Below, in pieces: positions 17,382-25,902 of a stretch of DNA of 64,000 bases; positions within the stretch are counted from its first letter, which is position 1; the number at the start of each line of letters is the position of its first letter. The position numbers and the translations under genes were made by a program. The DNA lies in NCBI GenBank assembly GCA_946405135.1, contig CAMJGD010000001.1:434001-498000 (forward strand), written 5' to 3'. Below the pieces are notes generated by a model. That model was not told where the DNA came from, did no database searches, and saw only the letters and a list, made by a program, of their open reading frames with translations. This DNA is from an uncultured Clostridiaceae bacterium. GTDB lineage: Bacteria > Bacillota > Clostridia > Clostridiales > Clostridiaceae.

Positions 17382-19331
17382 CTATAATTTTAGTGTATCC
17401 ACGGTTATTTCGCCTTTGTCATCCATATAAGCATGTACATTTCTACAAGGCACATCAATAGTTTCTTCTCTATCACCTACTACAAATATAGTATTTTGAT
17501 AGGCTACATCTGCCCATATATGTCCTTTGCTTTCTACCATAAGCTTTGTGGAAACTCCTCCTGTACTTCCAACAGTTTTGCACTTTATATCATTTTTAGC
17601 TTTTATTACTCCCCCTCTTGCTACACTACCTTCCCCATCAAAAAACACAGAATCATTAGCAGTAATATTTGATACATATTCTCCTTTTCCTGTGATATAA
17701 ATACTTCCCGAACTGTTTATATTAGAATCTTGACAGTAAGAAATAGACACATTTACAGGTAAACTTAAAGATAACTTTAGAGCTTCGCTCTTTCTTTCAA
17801 CAAGAGAAATAATATCATCTATTTCGCCAAAATGCTTTATATTTAAAGGAGCTAATCCTATAAGTTTCTCTTTAATCATATTAATTAACTCTTCATTATC
17901 ATCATTCTCTAAAATAGAATCTCTTATTATACTAGCACAAATCTTTGGTATATTTTTAAACTTATTTTCTATTAGAGCCTTAATGACCTCTCCATCACCA
18001 GCATCTCTTCCCAAAAGATTAAACTTTTTTATCTCCATTACAGTATCCATAAGTTCTTTCAGTGACTTATTCATAGCATTTAAATCATTGAGATACTGAA
18101 GTTTAATTACATCATTACCTCCGCCATATATTTTTGAAAGTATAACATTCCCTTTAATTATAATGTCGCCTTTTCCTATTATTTCAGCAGATTCTACATT
18201 TTTATCAATAATAACAGTATTTCCTGCTTTTACCTTCATACCTTCTGTAACTGCACCATGTATAGATATATCTCCTGCAAAATCTACATTACCTGTCTTT
18301 AAATTTACATCAGAATTTATCTCATATACTTGATTTACATAAAAAACTCCATTTTTTACACAAGGTTTTCCATCTATGGATGCTATAATTTTATTTCCTT
18401 CTACTAATTCACAGCCATTTCCTGCTCTAAAGGTTATCCTTTTAGCAGCTTTATGCTTTATAGCCTCTCCCTTTACATTTATCCCATCTTCACCAGTTTT
18501 TCCATCTATCTTTACTGCTAATAGTTCTCCTTTTGTTACTGCTTCTACAGCTCCAATATTTTTATAATCTACTCTGCCGTTATAATCCTCTTTTAATCTA
18601 CTTTTATTATATATAGCAAATTTAACATCTATTTCATCAGGCTCATCATCAATTGCTGATTTTCCTTCAGCTATAAGAATACTCCTTATATTTTTTTCTT
18701 TAGTACACTTTTTTAAGTTTTCCTCTATGATTCCACAATTTATATTAGCCTTCTTTAACTCATTCCTTAGTTCCTCTACAGTATAAATAGGTGGATAAGT
18801 TTCATTTGAGATTTCAGTTTTTAAAACTAAATCTTTAGTTTCAGGTGAGTCCTGAAGCTTATATTCGTTTTGAGGCTCATAACTTATGTCCATAAAAGCT
18901 TTCATGTTATCTCGTGATATTGATATGTTTAAATTTCTTTTAGCAGTTTCTTCTGGAAATCTTACTTCTATAGCATTATGTTCGAAAACCTGGACTTTTG
19001 ATGTTATCTCTGTTCCATCTACTATAAAAACTATTTTATCTCCAGGTATAATTTCCGCAGGCATACCATCATCTTTAGGATTCTTAACAATTAAAACTCC
19101 ATCTTTTACATAAACTGATCCATCTTTAATTTTTAAATCCTCTGAAATCTGCTGTTTCTGGTCTTGCATTTCAAAGTCATTAGCTACCTCTATAGTACAA
19201 CTTTTTCTAAATAATAATTTATTTTGTTCCAAAATATTATACTGTATGTTTTCTACGGCAATATCAAGTTCATTACTTGCCAGTTCCAGACATTTTTCAA
19301 GAGTAGTTGAAGTATAAATCTTTTTGTTCAT
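17382..19331 (-). CDS. FapA family (DUF342) protein
   Basis: A 649-residue protein of the FapA/DUF342 family, often encoded in flagellar or chemotaxis operons of Firmicutes; its biochemical role is not settled. Residues ~1-50 resemble a Jag-N/KH-associated domain. Residues ~95-400 contain the FapA core, with GVNVKGEAIKHKAAKRI and a right-handed beta-helix-like, glycine-rich region (GDISIHGAVTEGMKVKAG; SAEIIGKGDIIIKGNVI). A helical segment lies at ~410-520, with a second beta-helical part to the end. No signal peptide or membrane helix. First gene of the chemotaxis operon, behind sigma-A-like and sigma-D-like promoters. Confidence 0.88.
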   Translation of the reverse strand: MNKKIYTSTTLEKCLELASNELDIAVENIQYNILEQNKLLFRKSCTIEVANDFEMQDQKQQISEDLKIKDGSVYVKDGVLIVKNPKDDGMPAEIIPGDKIVFIVDGTEITSKVQVFEHNAIEVRFPEETAKRNLNISISRDNMKAFMDISYEPQNEYKLQDSPETKDLVLKTEISNETYPPIYTVEELRNELKKANINCGIIEENLKKCTKEKNIRSILIAEGKSAIDDEPDEIDVKFAIYNKSRLKEDYNGRVDYKNIGAVEAVTKGELLAVKIDGKTGEDGINVKGEAIKHKAAKRITFRAGNGCELVEGNKIIASIDGKPCVKNGVFYVNQVYEINSDVNLKTGNVDFAGDISIHGAVTEGMKVKAGNTVIIDKNVESAEIIGKGDIIIKGNVILSKIYGGGNDVIKLQYLNDLNAMNKSLKELMDTVMEIKKFNLLGRDAGDGEVIKALIENKFKNIPKICASIIRDSILENDDNEELINMIKEKLIGLAPLNIKHFGEIDDIISLVERKSEALKLSLSLPVNVSISYCQDSNINSSGSIYITGKGEYVSNITANDSVFFDGEGSVARGGVIKAKNDIKCKTVGSTGGVSTKLMVESKGHIWADVAYQNTIFVVGDREETIDVPCRNVHAYMDDKGEITVDTLKL

Positions 19332-19379
19332 AGCTTCTTCTCCCTTATCATGTAATAATTATTTATAAATATTACTTAA

Positions 19380-19408
19380 AGTATATCACAAATAATACCT
19401 TTTTTTAA
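19380..19408 (-). promoter_or_regulatory. Candidate sigma-A promoter of the fapA-like/che operon
   Basis: Minus strand: TTAAAA (19408-19403), 17 bases, TATACT (19385-19380), with TG one base before the -10, giving an extended -10 (TGATATACT). About 50 bp upstream of the start codon. The -35 is weak (3 of 6). Confidence 0.5.
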
Positions 19409-19431
19409 TATTTTATTGCACTACTTATTAT

Positions 19432-19458
19432 TTATCGTTGTTTTTTATAATCACTTTA
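19432..19458 (-). promoter_or_regulatory. Candidate sigma-D promoter of the fapA-like/che operon
   Basis: Minus strand: TAAA (19458-19455), 16 bases, ACGATAA (19438-19432), 5 of 7 to CCGATAT. Spacing, and the -35 extension TAAAGT, are the same as at hag. With the sigma-A-like promoter just downstream, the che operon may be dually controlled. Confidence 0.5.
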
Positions 19459-19485
19459 TAAATTTTATTATAATTGGTAATAAAT

Positions 19486-20328
19486 TTACTTTAGATAAAT
19501 ATGTTTTCTGGAATATTCTGTATATTTTTGTATTTTATATTCATATAAATTCATTAATTTATTAATAATGTAATTATTAGGAGAATTATACTCTATATTA
19601 TCTATTTCAGATATTGGAAGAATTTTAGGAGAAGTACCTGATATAAATGCACCATCCATATATATTATCTCCTCTGCATTAATCTTTTCTTCTACTATTT
19701 TTAAATCATTTTCTCTGCAGAGTTCTAGTATAACTTCTCTAGTAACCCCAGGTAACACTGTCTCTACTGGTGATGTAAGTAAAGTATCCTCTTTTACCAT
19801 AAATATATTTGATCTGCTTCCTTCTGTAATATATCCAGCATTATCTACTAAAATAGCTTCATAAGCCCCTTCTTCCTCTATTTTCCTATTTACTTTTTGT
19901 CTAAAATTATCGTTTACAATTTTAGCATTAGGATTATCTCTTTCGCCCTTGTAAAGTATAGTTTTTACTCCTTTTTTATACTCTTCATCTTTAGGATAGT
20001 GATGAGGTATATAATATAAGGTGATATTTTCCTCATCTTTATCTGCATTTATTACAATTTTTATATTTCCATTCACCTTATCGTTGGCATCAATAAGCTT
20101 AAGCATATTATTTAAAAAAGTTTCTTCAGAATAATTGAACTCCTTATTTATAAGAGCCATAGATTTTTTCATTCTGTGCACATGTTTCTCATAAAATAAA
20201 GGAATTCCATCTATAACTCTAAGAACTTCATATACATTTACAGCACTCATAACTTTTGTTTCATCAAAATCTTTAGAACTTTTAAGTTCACCATTTTGTA
20301 AATAGCACCCCTGTACATTAAACACCAT
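19486..20328 (-). CDS. Class IV aminotransferase (branched-chain aminotransferase/ADC lyase type)
   Basis: PLP-dependent fold-type IV enzyme of 280 residues. A KIVNDNFRQKVN segment puts a Lys 18 residues before the Gly of EEEGAYEAILVDNAGYITEG, where the family's PLP lysine belongs. The cofactor-binding ITEGSRSNIFMV and LPGVTREVILEL follow. The family includes IlvE, D-amino-acid transaminase and PabC, and the sequence does not clearly choose among them; with no folate or branched-chain genes nearby, substrate is open. The ATG at 20328 has an SD GGAG 8 nt away; an in-frame GTG lies three codons upstream. Confidence 0.88.
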   Translation of the reverse strand: MVFNVQGCYLQNGELKSSKDFDETKVMSAVNVYEVLRVIDGIPLFYEKHVHRMKKSMALINKEFNYSEETFLNNMLKLIDANDKVNGNIKIVINADKDEENITLYYIPHHYPKDEEYKKGVKTILYKGERDNPNAKIVNDNFRQKVNRKIEEEGAYEAILVDNAGYITEGSRSNIFMVKEDTLLTSPVETVLPGVTREVILELCRENDLKIVEEKINAEEIIYMDGAFISGTSPKILPISEIDNIEYNSPNNYIINKLMNLYEYKIQKYTEYSRKHIYLK

Positions 20329-20350
20329 TTTAATCACTCCACTATATAAG

Positions 20351-21001
20351 TTATTTCCATTTTAGTATTTCAATACCACTGCTTTTTTTTCTATAATTTA
20401 TAAGATATGCGTTTCCAACTAAATCAAAAAGAGGCTTATCTGATAAGGAATCAGAAAACATGTAGGAATTTTTAAAATCTACTTTTATATTGTCTCTAAC
20501 CAATTCTTCTTTTAGTCTTCTAACCTTTTCGTAACCCTTACAATTTTCTCCTACCATTCTTCTGCTATAGACTCCTTTTTCCATCACAAATCTAGTGCCT
20601 ACTACTTTATCTACCTCTTTTATGGCATAAAGCTCCCTTAAATAAAATTCAGGAGAAGCTGAAATTAAATATATTTTATATCCATCCGCTTTTAATTTTT
20701 TCATCATATCTATGGCATCTTTATATAAAATTTTGCTTAACCTTTTTTGATAAAATTCTTTTACTAGTCTTTGCATATCTTCTTCTTTCATACCATCTAT
20801 AAATTTAAGGAATGTTTCTTTAGTTCTTTTTTCATCAAATACTCCTATTATATACATCAATCCAGAAAATATAGTTCTTGGCAAATACTTTATATTTGAA
20901 GGTTTTTTGTATATCATAAACTTAAAAAGCTCCATAAGGGTCTCTTTTCTGGTTAATGTATAGTCTACATCAAATATGGCTAATCTTTCTATTTCTATCA
21001 C
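20351..21001 (-). CDS. HAD-IB family phosphatase (SerB-like)
   Basis: Haloacid-dehalogenase phosphatase of subfamily IB, about 216 residues. Motif I is AIFDVDYTL (DxD), motif II SASPEFYL, motif III around GENCKGYEKVRRL, motif IV FSDSLSDKPLF. A helical cap lies between motifs I and II, as in CicA/SerB-like enzymes. Natural substrate unknown. The start is odd: GTG at 21001 abuts the SD (AAGGAGTG), while the codon 8 nt after GGAG is ATA (20992-20990), placed exactly as the ATG of the next gene. Precedes the aminotransferase by 22 bp. Confidence 0.88.
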   Translation of the reverse strand: MIEIERLAIFDVDYTLTRKETLMELFKFMIYKKPSNIKYLPRTIFSGLMYIIGVFDEKRTKETFLKFIDGMKEEDMQRLVKEFYQKRLSKILYKDAIDMMKKLKADGYKIYLISASPEFYLRELYAIKEVDKVVGTRFVMEKGVYSRRMVGENCKGYEKVRRLKEELVRDNIKVDFKNSYMFSDSLSDKPLFDLVGNAYLINYRKKSSGIEILKWK

Positions 21002-21018
21002 TCCTTTTAAAATGTCCT

Positions 21019-21050
21019 AAAAAAAAGCCGCTGCACGGAGCAGCAGCTTT
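21019..21050 (-). terminator. Terminator after the DUF1292 gene
   Basis: Minus strand: AAGCTGCTGC-TCCGT-GCAGCGGCTT followed by a run of T. A GC-rich stem directly after the DUF1292 stop codon, so the HAD gene downstream must be transcribed by read-through or from a promoter in the remaining few bases. Confidence 0.9.
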
Positions 21051-21056
21051 ATATTG

Positions 21057-21404
21057 TTATTCTTCTTCGTTTAATAAAGATTCATAATAAGATGATACTT
21101 CGTTAAATTCATCATCATCAGGAATTACAAGTTCTCCATCTTCGCCTACTGCTTTGAATAGATAAACTGATCCATCATTAGGATTTTGAACTAAAATATA
21201 TTGATTATCTTTATATTCAAATCCATCTACTACTTCGCATGGAACTACATTTCCATCTTCATCTTCCAAATCTACAACAAAAGATTCGAATTCATGATCT
21301 TCGCAACCGCAACCGCATCCTTCATGATCCTGGCAGTCACATTGATGTTCATGAGCTTCTTCGTTGCAGCCACAACCACAGCTTTTTAATTCTTCATTAT
21401 TCAT
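21057..21404 (-). CDS. DUF1292 protein with Cys/His-rich N-terminal extension
   Basis: The C-terminal ~75 residues form a DUF1292 domain (FVVDLEDEDGNVVPCEVVDG, then FEYKDNQYILVQ), common in Firmicutes and of unknown function. The N-terminus is unusual: residues 9-37 contain eight Cys and four His (CGCGC, HEH, CDC, CGCGC, EDHE), suggesting binding of several metal ions or a cluster. The whole protein is strongly acidic. SD GAGGG about 10 nt before the ATG. It is followed by a strong terminator and appears mono-cistronic. Confidence 0.88.
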   Translation of the reverse strand: MNNEELKSCGCGCNEEAHEHQCDCQDHEGCGCGCEDHEFESFVVDLEDEDGNVVPCEVVDGFEYKDNQYILVQNPNDGSVYLFKAVGEDGELVIPDDDEFNEVSSYYESLLNEEE

Positions 21405-21552
21405 ATATTCTCTGCCCTCTATTTAAGTAATATATAGAAGTACAGATTTTCACCTCCTTAAGTATTATGTATTAATTCTACCCTTAAATGCAAAATATTA
21501 AAAGTGTTTTTTGATAAAAAGTAAAAAAATATAACAAAATCACCCATGATTA

Positions 21553-21588
21553 AAAAAGGTTCCTCAGAAATAAATCTGAAGAACCTTT
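21553..21588 (-). terminator. Terminator after nifJ
   Basis: Minus strand: AAAGGTTCTTCAGA-TTTATT-TCTGAGGAACCTTTTTT. The stem of about 13 bp begins a few bases after the nifJ stop. A-runs on the other side would let it work on the plus strand too. Confidence 0.92.
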
Positions 21589-21591
21589 CTA

Positions 21592-24500
21592 TTATTGAGC
21601 TGCAAGTTTCTTATAAGTTTCTAATCTTTCTTTAGCATCTTTTTCAGTTTTAGCAAATAATTCTTCTGCTATATCTGGGAATGACTTCTGTAATGAAGCA
21701 TATCTTACTTCTCCTAATAAGAAGTCTCTGAAAGATGCAGTTGGTTCTTTTGAATCTAAGGAGAATGGATTCTTTCCGCTATCTTTTAGTGTTGGGTTAT
21801 ATCTATATAGAGCCCAATATCCACATTCAACAGCTTTTTTAGATTCTAACTGGCTGTTACCCATACCAGCTTTTAATCCATGGTTTATACATGGAGCATA
21901 TGCTATTATCAAAGATGGTCCTTCATAAGCTTCAGCCTCAGCTATAGCTTTTAGTGCCTGATTCTTATCTGCTCCCATGGATATTTGAGCTACATATACA
22001 TAACCATAGCTCATAGCCATCATACCAAGGTCTTTCTTCTTAGTTCTCTTACCTGATGCAGCAAACTTAGCTATTGCAGCAGTTGGAGTGGATTTTGAAG
22101 ACTGTCCACCTGTATTTGAGTAAACTTCTGTATCAAATACAAGAACATTTATATCTTCTCCTGAAGCAAGAACATGATCTAGTCCGCCATATCCTATATC
22201 GTAAGCCCAACCATCTCCACCGAATACCCAGTGAGATCTCTTGGTTAAGAAATCTTTATTCTTTAATATCTCTTCTACGAATTCATTCTTATTTTCTTTT
22301 TCTAAAGCAGCAACTACTTTCTTTGCTCTATCTCTTGTACCTTCTCCGCTATTTATATGCTCTAACCAGTCATTTAATACTGCTTTAGCGCTTTCGCTTA
22401 TATCACTAGCTACAGCATTTTTAACTGTTTCAGCTAATTTTTCTCTTATAGCATTAACACCTAAGAACATACCCATTCCAAATTCAGCATTATCTTCAAA
22501 TAATGAGTTAGCCCAAGCTGGACCATAGCCTTCATGGTTCTTAGTGTATGGCATTGAAGGAGCAGATCCTCCCCAAATAGATGAACATCCTGTAGCATTT
22601 GCTACCATCATTCTATCTCCAAATAATTGAGTTACAAGCTTAGCATATGGAGTTTCTCCACAGCCTGCACAAGCTCCTGAGAACTCAAGAAGTGGCTGTT
22701 CAAATTGGCTTCCCTTTACGGAATTCTTGCCCATTGGGTTAGCCTTTGGTGATAACGCTACTGCATAATCCCAATTTCCACTTTCATGCAATTGAGTATC
22801 TAAAGGTTTCATTACTAATGCTTTTTCAGGTGCTGGACAGACTTGAGCACAGTTTCCACAGCCTGTACAATCTAATGGACTTATCTGAATTGCAAAGTTT
22901 AATCCTTCAAAAGTTTTTCCTCCAACTGCTTTCTTACTTCTGAAAGTTTCTGGAGCATTTTTAACTTCTTCCTCATTTAATAAGAATGGTCTTATTGCAG
23001 CATGAGGACATACATATGAACACTGATTACACTGTATACATTTATCTATCTGCCATTCAGGAACATTTATAGCTATTCCTCTCTTTTCATAAGCAGCTGT
23101 TCCGTTTTGGAATGTTCCATTTTCCATACCATTAAATGCACTTACAGGAAGTTTATCTCCTTCAAGTCTATTCATTGGCTCAACTATATTCTTTATGAAT
23201 TTTGGAACTTCTTTCTCTGCTTTTGTGTCTGTATCTACAGCATTTTTCCAGTCTGCAGGAACTTCTATCTTAACTAATGATTCAATTCCTTTATCTATAG
23301 CAGCATGGTTCATGTCTACAACTTTTTGTCCTTTCTTTCCATAGGACTTAACCACAGCTTCTTTTAAATATTTAGTAGCATCTTCTATTGGAATTATGTT
23401 TGCTAATTGGAAGAATGCTGACTGCATTATCATGTTTATTCTTCCACCTAATCCAATTTCCTGTGCTATCTTAACAGCATTTAATGTATAGAATTGAATG
23501 TTGTTTTCAGCTATATATTTCTTATAGGAAGCTGGTAATTTTTCATTTAATTCTTCTGGAGTCCAGATAGTGTTAAGTAAGAACTTTCCACCGTTCTTTA
23601 ATCCATCAAGCACAAAATATTTGAAAACATAAGCTTGGTTATGACAAGCTATGAAATCTGCTTTGTTTATTAAATATGGGGATTTGATTGGTGTTTTACC
23701 AAATCTTAAGTGAGAAACTGTTACTCCACCAGACTTCTTAGAGTCATAAGCAAAGTACCCTTGAGCATACATGTCTGTATGGTCACCTATTATCTTTATA
23801 GCACTCTTGTTAGCTCCAACAGTACCATCGGATCCAAGTCCCCAGAACTTACATGCCTTAGTTCCTTCTGGAGTAGTATCTATATCACATTCTGGTAATG
23901 GAAGTGATTTATTAGTAACATCATCAACTATAGCTATAGTAAATCCATCCATTGGTTCATCTTTAGCTAAGTTTTCATATACACTTACTATATGAGCTGG
24001 AACAGTATCTTTTGATCCAAGTCCATATCTTCCTCCAACTATTACTGGAGCATTTTCTTTTCCATAGAATGCATTTTTAACATCTAGGTATAATGGTTCT
24101 CCAGCAGCACCTGGCTCTTTAGTTCTATCAAGAACAGCTATCTTCTTAACTGAAGCTGGTATAACCTTTAATAAATGTTCAATAGAGAATGGTCTGTACA
24201 ATCTTACCTTAACTAGTCCAACTTTATTGCCATTTGCATTTAAATGATCTATAGTTTCTTCTATTAAGTCAGTTACAGAACCCATTGCTATGATTACTCT
24301 GTCTGCATCTGGTGCTCCATAGTAATCGAAACAATGATATTCTCTTCCAGTTAATTTAGTTATTTCAGCCATATAGCTTTCAACTATTGCTGGAACTGCT
24401 TCATAGAATTTGTTAACTGCTTCTCTTTCCTGGAAATATATATCTGGATTTTGAGCTGTTCCTCTTGTTACTGGATGATCTGGGTTTAGAGCATCTCTTC

Positions 24501-25107
24501 TGAATGCTTCTACTGCATCCATATCGCAAAGTTTAGCAAGCTCATCATATTCTAAAACTTCTACTTTTTGTATTTCATGAGAAGTTCTAAATCCATCAAA
24601 GAAGTTTAAGAATGGTATTTTTGATTTAATAGCAGTTAAATGAGCAACTGCAGATAAATCCATAACTTCCTGTACTGATCCTTCAGCAAGCATTGCAAAA
24701 CCAGTCTGTCTTGCTGCCATAACGTCTTGATGATCACCAAATATATTTAAAGAACTTGTAGCAAGTGCTCTAGCAGATACATGGAATACTCCTGGAAGTA
24801 ATTCTCCAGATATCTTATACATATTTGGAATCATAAGTAATAATCCTTGAGATGCTGTAAAAGTTGTTGTTAATGCTCCTGCCTGTAAGGAACCATGTAC
24901 TGCACCAGCAGCACCTGCTTCTGACTGCATCTCCATTACCTTAACAGTTTGTCCAAATATATTTTTTCTTCCTTGAGCTGTCCACTCATCAATGTTTTCT
25001 GCCATTGGTGATGATGGTGTAATAGGATAAATAGCCGCTACATCAGTAAAAGCATAGGCAATATGTGCTGCAGCAGTATTTCCATCCATTGTTTTCATAT
25101 TTCTCAT
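21592..25107 (-). CDS. nifJ: Pyruvate:ferredoxin (flavodoxin) oxidoreductase
   Basis: Converts pyruvate and CoA to acetyl-CoA and CO2 while reducing ferredoxin or flavodoxin, the central oxidative step of clostridial fermentation. Single-chain homodimer type, 1171 residues. It has the N-terminal pyruvate-binding domain (AAAHIAYAFTDVAAIYPITP), the CoA-binding region and two ferredoxin-type [4Fe-4S] motifs (CIQCNQCSYVCPH; CTGCGNCAQVCP). The cluster site ACAGCGETPYAKL and the TPP site (GDGWAYDIGYGGLDHVL; FDTEVYSNTGGQ) follow. SD GAGAGG. A flavodoxin gene, its possible electron acceptor, lies upstream in the same direction. Confidence 0.98.
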   Translation of the reverse strand: MRNMKTMDGNTAAAHIAYAFTDVAAIYPITPSSPMAENIDEWTAQGRKNIFGQTVKVMEMQSEAGAAGAVHGSLQAGALTTTFTASQGLLLMIPNMYKISGELLPGVFHVSARALATSSLNIFGDHQDVMAARQTGFAMLAEGSVQEVMDLSAVAHLTAIKSKIPFLNFFDGFRTSHEIQKVEVLEYDELAKLCDMDAVEAFRRDALNPDHPVTRGTAQNPDIYFQEREAVNKFYEAVPAIVESYMAEITKLTGREYHCFDYYGAPDADRVIIAMGSVTDLIEETIDHLNANGNKVGLVKVRLYRPFSIEHLLKVIPASVKKIAVLDRTKEPGAAGEPLYLDVKNAFYGKENAPVIVGGRYGLGSKDTVPAHIVSVYENLAKDEPMDGFTIAIVDDVTNKSLPLPECDIDTTPEGTKACKFWGLGSDGTVGANKSAIKIIGDHTDMYAQGYFAYDSKKSGGVTVSHLRFGKTPIKSPYLINKADFIACHNQAYVFKYFVLDGLKNGGKFLLNTIWTPEELNEKLPASYKKYIAENNIQFYTLNAVKIAQEIGLGGRINMIMQSAFFQLANIIPIEDATKYLKEAVVKSYGKKGQKVVDMNHAAIDKGIESLVKIEVPADWKNAVDTDTKAEKEVPKFIKNIVEPMNRLEGDKLPVSAFNGMENGTFQNGTAAYEKRGIAINVPEWQIDKCIQCNQCSYVCPHAAIRPFLLNEEEVKNAPETFRSKKAVGGKTFEGLNFAIQISPLDCTGCGNCAQVCPAPEKALVMKPLDTQLHESGNWDYAVALSPKANPMGKNSVKGSQFEQPLLEFSGACAGCGETPYAKLVTQLFGDRMMVANATGCSSIWGGSAPSMPYTKNHEGYGPAWANSLFEDNAEFGMGMFLGVNAIREKLAETVKNAVASDISESAKAVLNDWLEHINSGEGTRDRAKKVVAALEKENKNEFVEEILKNKDFLTKRSHWVFGGDGWAYDIGYGGLDHVLASGEDINVLVFDTEVYSNTGGQSSKSTPTAAIAKFAASGKRTKKKDLGMMAMSYGYVYVAQISMGADKNQALKAIAEAEAYEGPSLIIAYAPCINHGLKAGMGNSQLESKKAVECGYWALYRYNPTLKDSGKNPFSLDSKEPTASFRDFLLGEVRYASLQKSFPDIAEELFAKTEKDAKERLETYKKLAAQ

Positions 25108-25193
25108 AGCTTCTGACCTCTCTTTCGATTTATTGATTGTGTAAATTGTATATAAATTTATTTAATTAAGCAAATTTAATTATTTACATGGCA

Positions 25194-25226
25194 TTTAGCT
25201 TTAAAAGACCCGCCTTTAAAGCTAAA
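25194..25226 (-). promoter_or_regulatory. Stem-loop in the nifJ leader
   Basis: Arms TTTAGCTTTAAA and TTTAAAGCTAAA (12 bp, perfect) around a GC-rich loop (GGCGGGTCT on the minus strand). It lies between the nifJ promoter and start codon, with no T-run, so it is not a standard terminator. It could be an operator, an RNA-stability element or a translation control; no known family recognised. Confidence 0.5.
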
Positions 25227-25266
25227 CATCAAAATGTCAATGCTTAAAATTAAATCACAATATTAT

Positions 25267-25295
25267 ATTATAATAGATTGTTAAAAAATTGTCTA
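25267..25295 (-). promoter_or_regulatory. Candidate nifJ promoter (sigma-A)
   Basis: Minus strand: TAGACA (25295-25290), 17 bases, TATAAT (25272-25267). The -10 is perfect and the -35 differs from TTGACA by one base. It starts right after the flavodoxin stop and gives nifJ a leader of about 150 nt. Confidence 0.75.
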
Positions 25296-25304
25296 ATATC
25301 ATTG

Positions 25305-25730
25305 TTACTGTGCTAATATCTTACCTAGCTCTTTTGCCTTTGCTAATTCATCGTTACTTGGTGATTCTTTTACAGCTAAATCTCCTATAACATCGAATCC
25401 ATATTCCTTCATTCTTACTGTCCAATCCTTTATGAATTGTCCCTCATCCCAACCATAAGATCCAAAAAGAACTAACTTTTTGCCATTGTTAGGTAATAGC
25501 TTGAATTGATTAATAAATGGTTCCATCTCTAACTGTTCAATCCTGTTATTGTCCATAGATGGACTTCCAAAAGCAACAGCATCTGCTGAGGTTACATCTT
25601 CCACCTTAGCTTCTGATACTATTTTTATGTTTACATCTGCTCCTGCTTCTTTTGCACCTTTTGAAATGTGATCTGCCAAAACTTCTACATTTCCTCCATT
25701 GCTCCAATAAATAATTGCTACTTTTTTCAT
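25305..25730 (-). CDS. Flavodoxin
   Basis: Small FMN-binding electron carrier of 141 residues. The phosphate-binding loop is IIYWSNGGNVEVLAD, a variant of the usual T/S-x-T-G-x-T with Asn-Gly-Gly, as in short-chain clostridial flavodoxins. FMN-flanking loops GSPSMDNNRIEQ and FGSYGWDEGQF are clear. It can replace ferredoxin as acceptor of pyruvate:ferredoxin oxidoreductase under iron limitation, consistent with its place just upstream of nifJ. SD GAGGTGAG. Confidence 0.95.
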   Translation of the reverse strand: MKKVAIIYWSNGGNVEVLADHISKGAKEAGADVNIKIVSEAKVEDVTSADAVAFGSPSMDNNRIEQLEMEPFINQFKLLPNNGKKLVLFGSYGWDEGQFIKDWTVRMKEYGFDVIGDLAVKESPSNDELAKAKELGKILAQ

Positions 25731-25811
25731 AATCTCACCTCTTTTTTTTATAATTTTAAGGCAATAATGATAAAATTGAGCACTTTATCCGATATTAATC
25801 ATTACAGATTT

Positions 25812-25839
25812 ATTATATACTAATCTTTATATTTTGCAA
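25812..25839 (-). promoter_or_regulatory. Candidate flavodoxin promoter
   Basis: Minus strand: TTGCAA (25839-25834), 16 bases, TATAAT (25817-25812), about 80 bp before the start codon. I looked for a Fur-type box around it and saw no convincing one. Confidence 0.55.
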
Positions 25840-25902
25840 GTTTTATGTGCTTTATAATAGTTCATTTGTAAAAAAAATATATATATTTGTACCTCTTTAG
25901 CT

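Noticed and set aside
22074-22528. Plus-strand frames inside nifJ
   Set aside because: Antisense shadows of the TPP-binding part of pyruvate:ferredoxin oxidoreductase; Leu/Ser/Ile-rich low-information translations.
25267-25300. Rex-type redox operator at the nifJ promoter (TTGTTAA-like sequence)
   Set aside because: Only the first half of the TTGTTAANNNNTTAACAA pattern is present on the plus strand; the second half is absent, so I do not claim it.
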